14,224 bases of DNA from Acidimicrobiales bacterium. Its GTDB lineage: Bacteria; Actinomycetota; Acidimicrobiia; Acidimicrobiales; Bog-793. Below the pieces are notes generated by a model, which ran no database searches, was not told where the DNA came from, and saw only the letters and a list, made by a program, of their open reading frames with translations. Location: contig JASHRK010000059.1 in the NCBI GenBank assembly GCA_030037405.1, positions 1 to 14,224 of the forward strand, read 5' to 3'. A program made the position numbers and the translations under genes. Below are positions 1-7,620 of the stretch, piece by piece; position 1 is the stretch's first letter, and each line of letters opens with the position of its first letter.

Positions 1-1006
1 GGGGGACCTCGAAGTGGCGGGGATCGCCGTAGAAGGCCTCCCGATCGGCGAAGGCGAGCTTGGCGCACTCGGCCATGACATGGACGAGATCCGGGCTCGA
101 GAGGCCGAGGCTCTTCAGGTCGAAGCCTGCGAGGAGGGCTAGCTGCTGGAGCATGACCGGCCCCTGGCCCCACGGGCCGGTCTTCATCACCTCGAAGTCC
201 CTGTAGGCGAGGCGAGCGGGGGCCTCGAGGGAGGGATGCCAGGCGGCCATGTCGTCGCCCGTCAGGAAGCCCTTGTGGAGGCCGCTCGGGTCCCGGCTCG
301 GGCGAGTCGCGAACTCGCAGAGCGCCTCGGCGACGAAGCCTTCGTAGAAGGCTCGACGCGCCGCCGCGATCTGCGTCTCCCGATCGGCTCCGCTGCTCTC
401 CGCCTCGGTGAGGAGGCGCTCGTAGGTCCCGGCGAGGGGCCGGTTCGTGATCCGCTCGCCCGGCCGCGGCGGGCCACCGGCGAGCCACAGCTCTGCCGAG
501 CTCGGCCAGTCGTCTCTGAAGGTTCGCTCCACCTCCGAGATCTCGTATGTGAGGCGCTCGAGGGCGGGAAAGCCGTCTCGGGCGTAGCCGATGGCGGGCG
601 AGAGCACCTCACGGAGGGGCATCGTGCCGAAGCGCTCGAGGACGAGCATGAGGGAGCCGAAGGCCGCCGGCACGCAGGCGGCAAGGAGACCGTCGCCGGG
701 CACGAGGTCGAGGCCGAGATCACGAAACGCCTGGGATGTGGCGGCTCGTGGTGCTGGGCCCTGACCGTCCACGACGAAGACATCGTCCTCGGCGGCCGAG
801 TAGAGGACCATCGGCACCTCGCCGCCGAGGCCGTTCTGGTGAGGTTCGACGACCTCGAGGACGAAGGCGGCAGCGGCGGCGGCGTCGAAGGCGTTGCCGC
901 CCAGCTCGAGGATGCGCATGCCGGACTGGGCGGCGAGCCAGTGCGTCGCCGCCACCATCCCGAAGGTGCCGGTGTTCTCTGGCCGTGTCGTGGAGGCGGC
1001 GGTCAT
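1..1006 (-). CDS. Gamma-glutamyltransferase-like protein, N-terminal part (runs off window)
   Basis: The minus strand is open from an ATG at 1006 to the window edge, giving about 335 residues of an enzyme whose family is usually about 530 long. It starts in typical fashion: a short leader, then [17 protein letters not shown] and [17 protein letters not shown], then [10 protein letters not shown]. Near the edge it has [20 protein letters not shown] and [18 protein letters not shown], both characteristic of the large-subunit part of gamma-glutamyltransferases. Members are Ntn hydrolases that cleave themselves before a catalytic Thr and transfer or hydrolyse gamma-glutamyl groups. That Thr and the small subunit lie beyond the edge, so activity cannot be judged. 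No clear signal peptide is visible after the chosen start, so a cytoplasmic member is likely. The gene diverges from the choline-oxidation operon with 21 bp between start codons. Its link to that pathway is unknown. Family assignment is firm; substrate is not. Confidence 0.88.
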   Translation of the reverse strand, partial: MTAASTTRPENTGTFGMVAATHWLAAQSGMRILELGGNAFDAAAAAAFVLEVVEPHQNGLGGEVPMVLYSAAEDDVFVVDGQGPAPRAATSQAFRDLGLDLVPGDGLLAACVPAAFGSLMLVLERFGTMPLREVLSPAIGYARDGFPALERLTYEISEVERTFRDDWPSSAELWLAGGPPRPGERITNRPLAGTYERLLTEAESSGADRETQIAAARRAFYEGFVAEALCEFATRPSRDPSGLHKGFLTGDDMAAWHPSLEAPARLAYRDFEVMKTGPWGQGPVMLQQLALLAGFDLKSLGLSSPDLVHVMAECAKLAFADREAFYGDPRHFEVP

Positions 1007-1027
1007 ACCGCCACTGTAGGGTGGCTC
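1007..1027. promoter_or_regulatory. Candidate overlapping bidirectional promoter, both transcripts possibly leaderless
   Basis: Only 21 bp separate the two divergent ATG codons. On the plus strand TAGGGT (1017-1022) fits the actinobacterial -10 pattern TANNNT, is preceded by TG, and ends 5 nt before the ATG at 1028. On the minus strand TACAGT (1018 to 1013) also fits TANNNT and ends 6 nt before the ATG at 1006. Both would start transcription at or next to the start codon. No good -35 box was seen on either side. The minus-strand gene has no Shine-Dalgarno sequence; the plus-strand gene has only a weak AGGGTGG. This is inferred from motif position alone. Confidence 0.4.
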
Positions 1028-2776
1028 ATGGCTCGGGACAGCTACGACTTCCTCGTCGTCGGGGGCGGCTCTGCTGGCAGCGCCCTCGCCGACCGCCTCA
1101 CGAGTGACGGCTCCAACAGAGTGCTCGTGCTCGAGGCCGGGCGGCCCGACTACCCCTTCGACATCTTCGTGCACATGCCCGCGGCCCTCACGATCCCGAT
1201 AGGGAACCGCCTCTACGACTGGAAGTACGAGTCGGAGCCGGAGCCCTTTATGAACGGGCGGAGGATCTACCACGCTCGGGGAAAGCTCCTCGGCGGCTCG
1301 AGCAGCATCAACGGGATGATCTTCCAGCGGGGCAACCCGCTCGACTACGAGCGTTGGGCAGCCGACCCCGGCATGGAGTCCTGGGACTACGCCCACTGCC
1401 TCCCCTACTTCAGGAAGATGGAGACGTGCCTGGCGGGGGCGAACGACTTCCGAGGCGGCACGGGGCCGATCGTGCTCGAGCGCGGGCCGGTGAGGAACCC
1501 GCTCTTCAGTGCCTTCTTCGCGGCCGTGCAGGAAGCCGGCTACATGCTGACCGACGATGTCAACGGCTACCGCCAGGAGGGGTTCGCCGCCTTCGACCGC
1601 ACGATCTGGCGTGGGCGGCGCTGGAGCGCGGCACGTGCCTATCTGCACCCGGCGATGCGCCGCTCGAACCTCGAGGTGGTCACGCGGGCCTACGTCACGA
1701 GGATCCTCTTCGAGTCCGGGCGCGCCGTCGGGGTCGAGTACCGCCAGGGTCGCGGCGTCCCGAGGCGGGTGATGGCGGGCGAGATCGTCTGCTGCGGCGG
1801 GTCGATCAACACCCCTCAGCTGCTCCAGCTCTCCGGCGTGGGCAACGCGAAGGAGCTCGCGGCGCTCGGGGTTCCCGTCGTCGCCGACCTTCCCGGAGTA
1901 GGCGAGAACCTCCAGGACCATCTCGAGGTCTACGTGCAGTACGCCTGCAAGCAACCTGTCTCGGTCGCTCCCGCCCTGAAGTGGAGCCACCGGCCATGGG
2001 TCGGCCTCGACTGGCTCCTGTTCCGCTCGGGACCCGGGGCGACGAACCACTTCGAGGGGGGCGGCTTCGCCCGCAGCAACGAGTCGGTCGTCTACCCCAA
2101 CCTCATGTTCCACTTCCTCCCGATCGCCATCCGCTACGACGGGTCCGCTCCGGCGGCCGGGCACGGCTACCAGGTCCACATCGGGCCGATGTACTCGAAC
2201 TCTCGCGGCTCGGTGAAGATCACCTCTCTCGACCCGGGCGTCCACCCTGCGCTGCGCTTCAACTACATCTCGACCGACGAGGACCGCCAGGAATGGGTGG
2301 AGGCGGTAGCCATCGCCCGTGACATCCTCAACCAACCCGCCTTCGACGAGTTCAACGACGGCGAGCTCTCACCCGGCGCCAGTGTCTCGAGTCCGGCCGA
2401 GGTTCTGGAGTGGGTCCGGCGGGACGCCGAGACGGCGCTTCATCCCTCCTGCACGGCGAAGTTGGGCACGGGGGAGGGCTCGGTCGTCGACCCGAGGACG
2501 ATGGCGGTGCACGGGCTGCAGGGTCTTCGAGTCGTCGACGCCTCGGTGATGCCTTACGTCACGAACGGCAACATCTACGCCCCCGTCATGATGGTGGCCG
2601 AGAAGGGGGCCGACCTGATCCTCGGCAACACGCCGCTACCTCCCGAGCACGCCGAGTTCTTCAGGCGAGACCGCCCCGGGCGAAGCGGCCACCCCGACCG
2701 TAGCCAGGCCGCTTCTGGAAACAGCCGATCCGCTTCTGGAAACAGCCAAGCCGGTTCTGGAAGCGAGCCTTCGTAG
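1028..2776 (+). CDS. betA: GMC-family FAD oxidoreductase, choline dehydrogenase-like
   Basis: The 582-residue product is an FAD alcohol dehydrogenase of the glucose-methanol-choline family. The FAD-binding [11 protein letters not shown] is at residues 8-18, with the ribose-binding Glu of LVLEAG at 37. GMC signature 1 ([15 protein letters not shown]) follows at about 83-97, and signature 2 ([15 protein letters not shown]) in the middle. The C-terminal HPSC has the likely catalytic His472, and [14 protein letters not shown] supplies the paired Asn515. Choline dehydrogenases oxidise choline to betaine aldehyde and pass electrons to the respiratory chain; the next gene, an aldehyde dehydrogenase, suits that role. 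The frame is open much further upstream, to 236, but that part is antisense to the gamma-glutamyltransferase gene; the ATG at 1028 directly precedes the FAD motif. The last 20 or so residues are an odd Ser/Gly-rich tail made by a 21-bp tandem repeat. Other GMC alcohol oxidations remain possible. Confidence 0.85.
   Translation: MARDSYDFLVVGGGSAGSALADRLTSDGSNRVLVLEAGRPDYPFDIFVHMPAALTIPIGNRLYDWKYESEPEPFMNGRRIYHARGKLLGGSSSINGMIFQRGNPLDYERWAADPGMESWDYAHCLPYFRKMETCLAGANDFRGGTGPIVLERGPVRNPLFSAFFAAVQEAGYMLTDDVNGYRQEGFAAFDRTIWRGRRWSAARAYLHPAMRRSNLEVVTRAYVTRILFESGRAVGVEYRQGRGVPRRVMAGEIVCCGGSINTPQLLQLSGVGNAKELAALGVPVVADLPGVGENLQDHLEVYVQYACKQPVSVAPALKWSHRPWVGLDWLLFRSGPGATNHFEGGGFARSNESVVYPNLMFHFLPIAIRYDGSAPAAGHGYQVHIGPMYSNSRGSVKITSLDPGVHPALRFNYISTDEDRQEWVEAVAIARDILNQPAFDEFNDGELSPGASVSSPAEVLEWVRRDAETALHPSCTAKLGTGEGSVVDPRTMAVHGLQGLRVVDASVMPYVTNGNIYAPVMMVAEKGADLILGNTPLPPEHAEFFRRDRPGRSGHPDRSQAASGNSRSASGNSQAGSGSEPS
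2709..2771 (+). repeat. 21-bp tandem repeat, three units, at the 3' end of the GMC gene
   Basis: Units lie at 2709-2729, 2730-2750 and 2751-2771. The first two differ only in their last three bases; the third is diverged. The period is seven codons, so the frame is kept and the protein ends with [20 protein letters not shown]. The array stops just before the TAG (2774-2776), and its third unit supplies the only purine-rich stretch (GGAAGCGAG) upstream of the next gene's GTG start. Confidence 0.85.
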
Positions 2777-2778
2777 CC

Positions 2779-4254
2779 GTGGCGCGGGACGACTACGGCT
2801 GCTACATCGCAGGCAAGTGGCTTGCGGGGCCGGCTTCCGTGCCGGCCACGAGCCCTTCGTCGGGCAAGGCCTTCGCCACCGTGAACGGCGGCGACGCGGC
2901 GACGGCGGCTGCAGCCGTCGAGGCGGCGGCCGAGGCATCGCCGAGCTGGGCGGCGCTCTCGGCCTTCGAGCGAGCTGCCCACCTCGAGGAGGCGGCCACC
3001 GCCGTCGCCACCGCCCGCGAGGACCTTGCCCGCATCCTCACCGAGGACCAGGGGAAGCCTCTTGCCGCCGAGGCGTTCGACGAGGTCGACGAGCTCGCCG
3101 TCTACCTGAGGATGGCGGCCGCCGACGCCACCCGCCTCGACGGAGCGCTCCCGCCCTCGACGTCGTCGGCCCGGCGCGTACTCGTTCGCCGCGTCCCTCT
3201 CGGCGTCGTCGCCGTCGTCTCGCCCTGGAACTGGCCCTACACGATGGGCGGAGAGCTCTTCGCGCCGGCGCTCGCCGCCGGCAACAGCGTCGTCTGGGTG
3301 CCGGCGCCCTCGACGAGCGCCTGCTCGGCTGCGCTCGTCGAGGTGCTCGCAAGCTCCGGGCTGCCGCCGGGCGTCTTCAACTTCGTCCCCGGACCGGGCC
3401 CGGTCGTCGGTGCCGCCGCCGTCGGCCACAGGCTCGTCAACGGGGTCGGCTTCATCGGCTCGACGGCGACGGGCTCCGAGGTGGCGAGCCGCGCTGCCGG
3501 CAAGGCGCAGGTCCTCGAGCTCGGGGGCAACGGGCCGATGGTCGTGCTCGCCGACGCAGATCTCGAGCTCGCGGCCTCCGCCGCCCTCGAGGCCGCCTAC
3601 CTCTGCGCCGGCCAGAGCTGCACGGCGGGGGAACGCTTCCTCGTCGAGCACGCAGTCCACGACGAGTTCCTGGAGCGGGTCGTGGAGGCGACGCGTCGCG
3701 GGGTGAGGCTCGGCGACCCCTTCGACGCCGAGACGACGATGGGACCCCTCAACAACGAGGCGACGGCGAGCAAGTTCGACCGCCACGTCGGTGATGCCGT
3801 CGCCCGGGGGGCGCGGGTCTGCATCGGGGGCACCCGAGCCAAAGGCTTTGCCACGGAGCTCTTCGCCGAGCCCACGGTCCTCGACAGGGTGACGCCGGAG
3901 ATGGAGATCGCCGTCGAGGAGACCTTCGGTCCGGTCGTTCCCGTCGTCGAGGTGGACTCCGCGGAGGCGGCGCTCGATCTCACGAACCGCTCGCCCTTCG
4001 GCCTCACGGCGGCCGTCTTCACCGAGGACCTGGAGCGAGGGCTCGCCTTCGCCGAGCGGGCCCGGGCGGGCTGGGTGAACGTGAACGCCTCGACCAACCT
4101 CTGGGAGTCGCACCTCCCCTTCGGCGGGCGCTCCGGGAGCATCAGCGGGCGGGGCCGCGTGGGCGGGCGGTACGTCATCGAGGCATTCACCGAACCTCAC
4201 ACGGTCGTCCTCCCGGCCCCGCGGCTTCGTGCCCCCGAGGAGGGCCGGGAGTAG
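2779..4254 (+). CDS. Aldehyde dehydrogenase, betaine-aldehyde dehydrogenase-like
   Basis: This 491-residue protein has the full NAD(P)-dependent aldehyde dehydrogenase fold at the usual length. VSPWNWP carries the oxyanion-hole Asn151, GSTATG the dinucleotide-binding turn, ELGGN the general base Glu247, and GQSC the catalytic Cys281. EETFGPV and PFGGRSG follow near the C-terminus. Expected role: betaine aldehyde to glycine betaine, after the GMC enzyme. The start is a GTG 2 bp after the upstream TAG, giving MARDDYGCYIAGKW, a typical beginning, so the two genes are surely cotranscribed. Oddity: the usual GNxVVxKPxExT segment reads GNSVVWVPAPST (168-179), so the Lys and Glu that normally hold the adenosine ribose of the cofactor are Val174 and Pro177. 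The family is certain; the substrate is inferred from the operon. Confidence 0.85.
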   Translation: MARDDYGCYIAGKWLAGPASVPATSPSSGKAFATVNGGDAATAAAAVEAAAEASPSWAALSAFERAAHLEEAATAVATAREDLARILTEDQGKPLAAEAFDEVDELAVYLRMAAADATRLDGALPPSTSSARRVLVRRVPLGVVAVVSPWNWPYTMGGELFAPALAAGNSVVWVPAPSTSACSAALVEVLASSGLPPGVFNFVPGPGPVVGAAAVGHRLVNGVGFIGSTATGSEVASRAAGKAQVLELGGNGPMVVLADADLELAASAALEAAYLCAGQSCTAGERFLVEHAVHDEFLERVVEATRRGVRLGDPFDAETTMGPLNNEATASKFDRHVGDAVARGARVCIGGTRAKGFATELFAEPTVLDRVTPEMEIAVEETFGPVVPVVEVDSAEAALDLTNRSPFGLTAAVFTEDLERGLAFAERARAGWVNVNASTNLWESHLPFGGRSGSISGRGRVGGRYVIEAFTEPHTVVLPAPRLRAPEEGRE

Positions 4255-4287
4255 CTTGACCCGACAGCGCGCAGAGTCGCATCGTGG

Positions 4288-4339
4288 CAGAAAGGCGAGA
4301 CGCACAGATGGCGGCTCAGAAAGGCGAGACACATAGATG
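4288..4339 (+). repeat. 29-bp-period duplication of a ribosome binding site plus start codon
   Basis: Two 23-bp copies, 4288-4310 and 4317-4339, match at 21 of 23 positions. Each holds the Shine-Dalgarno-like AAAGGCGAG followed 8 nt later by an ATG. The second copy starts the dimethylglycine dehydrogenase-like gene; the first starts a ten-codon reading frame that stops on it. The rest of the 82-bp gap (4255-4287) shows only a possible TTGACC at 4256 without a convincing -10 box. Confidence 0.85.
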
Positions 4340-4340
4340 A
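4308..4340 (+). CDS. Possible ten-residue upstream ORF coupled to the next gene
   Basis: The ATG of the first repeat copy opens the frame MAAQKGETHR and ends in a TGA at 4338-4340 that overlaps the ATG at 4337 as ATGA. It has its own SD-like AAAGGCGAG 8 nt upstream. The arrangement looks like translational coupling, but it may be only a by-product of duplicating the ribosome binding site. No peptide function is proposed. Confidence 0.3.
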   Translation: MAAQKGETHR

Positions 4341-6859
4341 ACGAAGTCACCCCGACGTCGGCCGGCGCCGTCGTCATCGGCGCCGGCATAGTCGGTAACT
4401 GCCTCACCTACCACCTCGCCCGCCTCGGCGTGCGAGACGTCGTGCTCGTCGACAAGGGCCCGATGCCGAACCCCGGGGGCTCGACAGGCCACGCGTCGAA
4501 CTTCATCTTTCCCGTCGACTACTCGAGGATGATGACGGAGCTCACCTCGGACTCGACAGCCCAGTACAAAGAGCTCGGCGTCTTCACCGAGTCCGGTGGC
4601 ATCGAGGTGGCCCGGGACTCCGAACGCGAGGTCGAGTTCCGCCGTCGCGCCTCGACGGCGAAGGCCTGGGGCATCGAGGTCGAGATCATCAGTCCGGAGG
4701 AGGTGAGGCACCTCGTCCCCTACCTCGACAGCTCGGTGATCCTTTCCGGTCTCTACTTCCCGAGAGTCGGCGTCGTCGACTCGCTGCGCGCCGGCACGAT
4801 AATGCGGGAGCGGGCACAAGCGCTCGGTGGCCGGGTACAAGCGAGCACGGAGGTGATCGGCATCGACGTCAACCCGGCGACGGGAGCCGTCGAGCGGGTC
4901 CGCACGAGCGCGGGGGAGATCGAGACCGAGCTCGTGGCTATCTGCTGCGGGGTCTGGAGCCCGCGCCTCGCGGAGATGGCCGGGTCGCACATCGCCCTCA
5001 CGCCCATCGTCCACCAGATGATAAGCGTCGGCCCGATCCCCCTCTTTTCCGGCACGGTCGGCGAGATCGAGTACCCGATCGTGCGCGACGTCGACACGAA
5101 CATGTACGAGCGCCAGCACGGCGGGGACATGGAGGTCGGTTCCTACGCCCACCGGCCGATAATCGTCAGCCCGGACGAGATCCCCTCAAACGAGGCGGCA
5201 TCCCTGTCTCCGCCCGAGCTCCCGTTCACCTCGGACGACTTCGACCCGCAGCTCGCCCAGGCTCTCGAGCTCATGCCCGAGCTTCTCGGCGACGAGAGCG
5301 TCGGCATCCGCTACGCGATAAACGGCCTCATCTCCATGACACCGGACGGCCACCCTGTCCTCGGGGAGCTGCCGGAGGTGAAGGGGCTCTGGTCCGTCTC
5401 CGCCAGCTGGATAAAGGAGGGCCCCGGGATCGCCCGCGCCGCCGCCGAGCAGATCGTCGGCGGCATCTCGGAGGTCGACGTCCACGAGGCCGACGCGAGC
5501 CGTTTCTATCCCTTCCAGCTCACCCGCCAGCACGTCCGCGCCCGGGCAAGGGAAGGGTTCAACAAGATGTACGGCGTCGTCCATCCTGTCGAGCAGTGGA
5601 CGCTCGAGCGGGAGATAAGGCTGGCCCCGATGTTCCCCTCCGAGCGCGAGCTCGGAGCGTTCTGCTACCAGACCGCCGGCTGGGAACGCCCTCACTGGTA
5701 CGCCTCGAACGCGCCCCTTCTCGAGCGGTATGGCGACAGGGTGATGCCCCGTACGGCCGAGTGGGAGGCGCGCTGGTGGTCCCCCATCATCAACGCGGAG
5801 CACCTGGCGATGCGCGACGCATGCGGGCTCGTGGACCTCACCGCCTTCGTCGAGATCGACGTGGCCGGTCCCGGCGCCCTCGAGCTCCTGCAGGAGTTGT
5901 CGGTGGCCCAGCTGGACGTCGCCAACGGGAGGGTTGTGTACACGTCCTGGCTCGACGGGGCCGGCGGCTTCAAGGCAGACCTCACGATCATGCGCCTGGC
6001 GGAGAACCACTTCCGCGTCGTCACAGGAGGTGCTCACGGCATGGCGGACAAGAAGTGGCTCCTCGACCACGCCGCCGCCCACGACGGCGTGGAGGTGTGG
6101 GACCTGACGTCCTCGCTCTCCACCGTCGGGCTCTGGGGGCCCCGGGCGCGCGACGTACTCGCCTCCGCGAGCGACGATGACGTCTCGGGGGAGGGTTTCG
6201 CCTTCGGGACCTGCCGGGAGATCGAGGTGAACGGTCTCGCCGTCCTCGCCTCGCGGATCTCCTACGTCGGGGAGCTTGGATGGGAGCTCTACGTGCCGAT
6301 CGAGCAGGGTGCCCGCCTCTGGGCGACGTTTCTCGAGGCAGGCCGTCCCCACGGCCTCGTGCCCGTCGGGATCGGCGTCTACGGCACGACGGGCCGGCTC
6401 GAGAAGGGTTACCGCGCCTACGGCAACGAGCTCACACCCGACTACGACATCGTCGAGGCGGGAATGACCCGCCCGAAGGTGAAGGCCCAGGAGTTCGTGG
6501 GCAAGGATGCCTACCTGTCTCAACGGGAGGCGGCTCCGAGCGCCACCCTCTGCACCCTTACCGTCGACGACCACCGCTCCTCGACGGGCGAGCTGCGCTA
6601 CATGCTCGGGGGCGAGCCGGTTCTCACTCCCGACGGGAAGCGCATAGTCGACGAGAAGGGGCGCCCCGCCTATGTGACGAGCGCGGGCTCGGCGCCTTCG
6701 CTGGGAAAGCACGTCCTTCTGGCCTACCTTCCTCCCGAGCTCGCCGTCGAGGGAGGAAAGCTCCTCGTCGAGTACATGTCCGAGCAGTTCCCCGCGACCG
6801 TGGCCATCGCCGGCTCGCGTCCCCTCTTCGACCCGGAGAACGAGCGGGTGAGGGCCTGA
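4337..6859 (+). CDS. FAD-dependent dimethylglycine/sarcosine dehydrogenase-like protein with GcvT domains
   Basis: The 840-residue protein is a fusion typical of dimethylglycine and sarcosine dehydrogenases. Residues 1-380 form a DAO-type FAD domain with VVIGAGIVGN at 12-21. GGSTGHAS (47-54) places His52 where family members bind FAD covalently (usually GSTWHAAG). An FAO_M linker (about 380-437) leads to GWERPHWYA, then a GcvT tetrahydrofolate-binding domain (about 440-730, with LWGPRARDVL and YVGELGWELYVP) and a GcvT C-terminal barrel (about 735-830). These enzymes oxidatively remove an N-methyl group from dimethylglycine or sarcosine, load the formaldehyde equivalent on THF as methylene-THF, and reduce ETF. 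Both ETF genes follow directly; the stop and the next start share one base (TGATG). The start at 4337 has the SD AAAGGCGAG 8 nt upstream. Eight of about 41 Ile codons are ATA, unlike the neighbours. Dimethylglycine versus sarcosine cannot be decided. Confidence 0.85.
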   Translation: MNEVTPTSAGAVVIGAGIVGNCLTYHLARLGVRDVVLVDKGPMPNPGGSTGHASNFIFPVDYSRMMTELTSDSTAQYKELGVFTESGGIEVARDSEREVEFRRRASTAKAWGIEVEIISPEEVRHLVPYLDSSVILSGLYFPRVGVVDSLRAGTIMRERAQALGGRVQASTEVIGIDVNPATGAVERVRTSAGEIETELVAICCGVWSPRLAEMAGSHIALTPIVHQMISVGPIPLFSGTVGEIEYPIVRDVDTNMYERQHGGDMEVGSYAHRPIIVSPDEIPSNEAASLSPPELPFTSDDFDPQLAQALELMPELLGDESVGIRYAINGLISMTPDGHPVLGELPEVKGLWSVSASWIKEGPGIARAAAEQIVGGISEVDVHEADASRFYPFQLTRQHVRARAREGFNKMYGVVHPVEQWTLEREIRLAPMFPSERELGAFCYQTAGWERPHWYASNAPLLERYGDRVMPRTAEWEARWWSPIINAEHLAMRDACGLVDLTAFVEIDVAGPGALELLQELSVAQLDVANGRVVYTSWLDGAGGFKADLTIMRLAENHFRVVTGGAHGMADKKWLLDHAAAHDGVEVWDLTSSLSTVGLWGPRARDVLASASDDDVSGEGFAFGTCREIEVNGLAVLASRISYVGELGWELYVPIEQGARLWATFLEAGRPHGLVPVGIGVYGTTGRLEKGYRAYGNELTPDYDIVEAGMTRPKVKAQEFVGKDAYLSQREAAPSATLCTLTVDDHRSSTGELRYMLGGEPVLTPDGKRIVDEKGRPAYVTSAGSAPSLGKHVLLAYLPPELAVEGGKLLVEYMSEQFPATVAIAGSRPLFDPENERVRA

Positions 6860-7620
6860 TGGAGGTCATCGTCTGCGTGAAGCGGGTCCCCATGGTCGGA
6901 GGAAGGATCGTCCTCACCCCGGACGGCCAGAGGATAGACACCAAGCTTCTCGGCTTCACCGTGAGCCCGCACGAGGAGTGCGCCGTCGAGGAGGCGGTCC
7001 GCCTCGTGGAGGCGAACGGGGGAGCCGTCACGGTGCTCACCCTTGGGCCGCCCGAGGCGGAGGAGCAGCTGCGCGACGCGGTTGCCCTCGGCGCCTCGAA
7101 GTGCGTCCTCCTCGAGACGGGCGAGCGCGAGTTCGGCCCGATCGCCACGGCCGAGGCGATCGTCGCCGCCGTGAGGGAGCGGGGGGGATACGACCTCCTC
7201 CTCTTCGGCAACGAGGCCGCAGACACGGGCGACTTCCAGGTCGGGATCCGCGTCGCCCACATGCTCGGCCTACCTGTCGCCACGGGGATCAAGTCGCTCG
7301 AGGTTGACCCAGGTTCGCGACGGGCCAAGGCCCGCAGGCAGTACCGGGGGGCCGAGGAGCTGTTCGAGCTGCCCCTCCCGGCTGTCGTCACCGTGAAGGA
7401 GGGCATCAACCTTCCCCGTTACCCGTCCCTGCCGGGGCGCATCAGGGCGAAGAAGGCGGCCGTCGAGACGTCGACGCCTGTATGGAGGGACGACGGTCTT
7501 TCGAAACGAGAGCTAAGCCTTCCCGAGGTGGAGCGTCGCCACGCCGAGGTGCTCGGCCAGGGCAAGGAGGCCGTGCCGGCGCTCGTCTCCGTTCTCGAGT
7601 CGATCGGGCTGCTCACGTGA
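6859..7620 (+). CDS. etfB: Electron-transfer flavoprotein beta subunit
   Basis: The 253-residue product matches ETF beta in length and order of motifs. It begins MEVIVCVKRVP, continues with SPHEECAVEEAVRL and the AMP-pocket region GNEAADTGDFQVG (about 115-127), and carries the family signature VKEGINLPRYPSLPGRIRAK at about 178-197, which includes the recognition loop that docks on partner dehydrogenases. With the alpha subunit it takes electrons from the upstream flavoprotein dehydrogenase and hands them to an ETF:quinone oxidoreductase, which is not in the window. The reading frame extends upstream to 6280, but that part is a shadow of the preceding gene; the ATG at 6859 shares its A with that gene's TGA. 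It overlaps the alpha gene by 4 bp (GTGA). Confidence 0.93.
   Translation: MEVIVCVKRVPMVGGRIVLTPDGQRIDTKLLGFTVSPHEECAVEEAVRLVEANGGAVTVLTLGPPEAEEQLRDAVALGASKCVLLETGEREFGPIATAEAIVAAVRERGGYDLLLFGNEAADTGDFQVGIRVAHMLGLPVATGIKSLEVDPGSRRAKARRQYRGAEELFELPLPAVVTVKEGINLPRYPSLPGRIRAKKAAVETSTPVWRDDGLSKRELSLPEVERRHAEVLGQGKEAVPALVSVLESIGLLT

Noticed and set aside
236..1027. Plus-strand open frame continuous with the GMC gene, which would make an 846-residue protein.
   Set aside because: It is antisense to the clear gamma-glutamyltransferase gene, has no recognisable domain, and the FAD motif begins right after the ATG at 1028.
1028..2799. Similar first codons of the GMC and aldehyde dehydrogenase genes (MARDSYD and MARDDYG, 14 of 18 bases equal).
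   Set aside because: The match stops after about six codons and could be chance; the proteins are unrelated.
4256..4285. TTGACC at 4256 with CATCGT about 18 bp later as an internal promoter before the dimethylglycine dehydrogenase-like gene.
   Set aside because: The -10 match is poor and the gap is short; kept only as a remark in the repeat entry.
2575..4407. Minus-strand 610-codon open frame opposite the aldehyde dehydrogenase.
   Set aside because: Its Arg/Gly/Asp-rich, low-complexity product is the usual antisense shadow of a GC-rich gene; the plus-strand protein has every catalytic motif.
5186..6712. Minus-strand 508-codon open frame opposite the dimethylglycine dehydrogenase-like gene.
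   Set aside because: Same antisense-shadow composition and no domain; the sense strand encodes conserved DAO and GcvT domains throughout.
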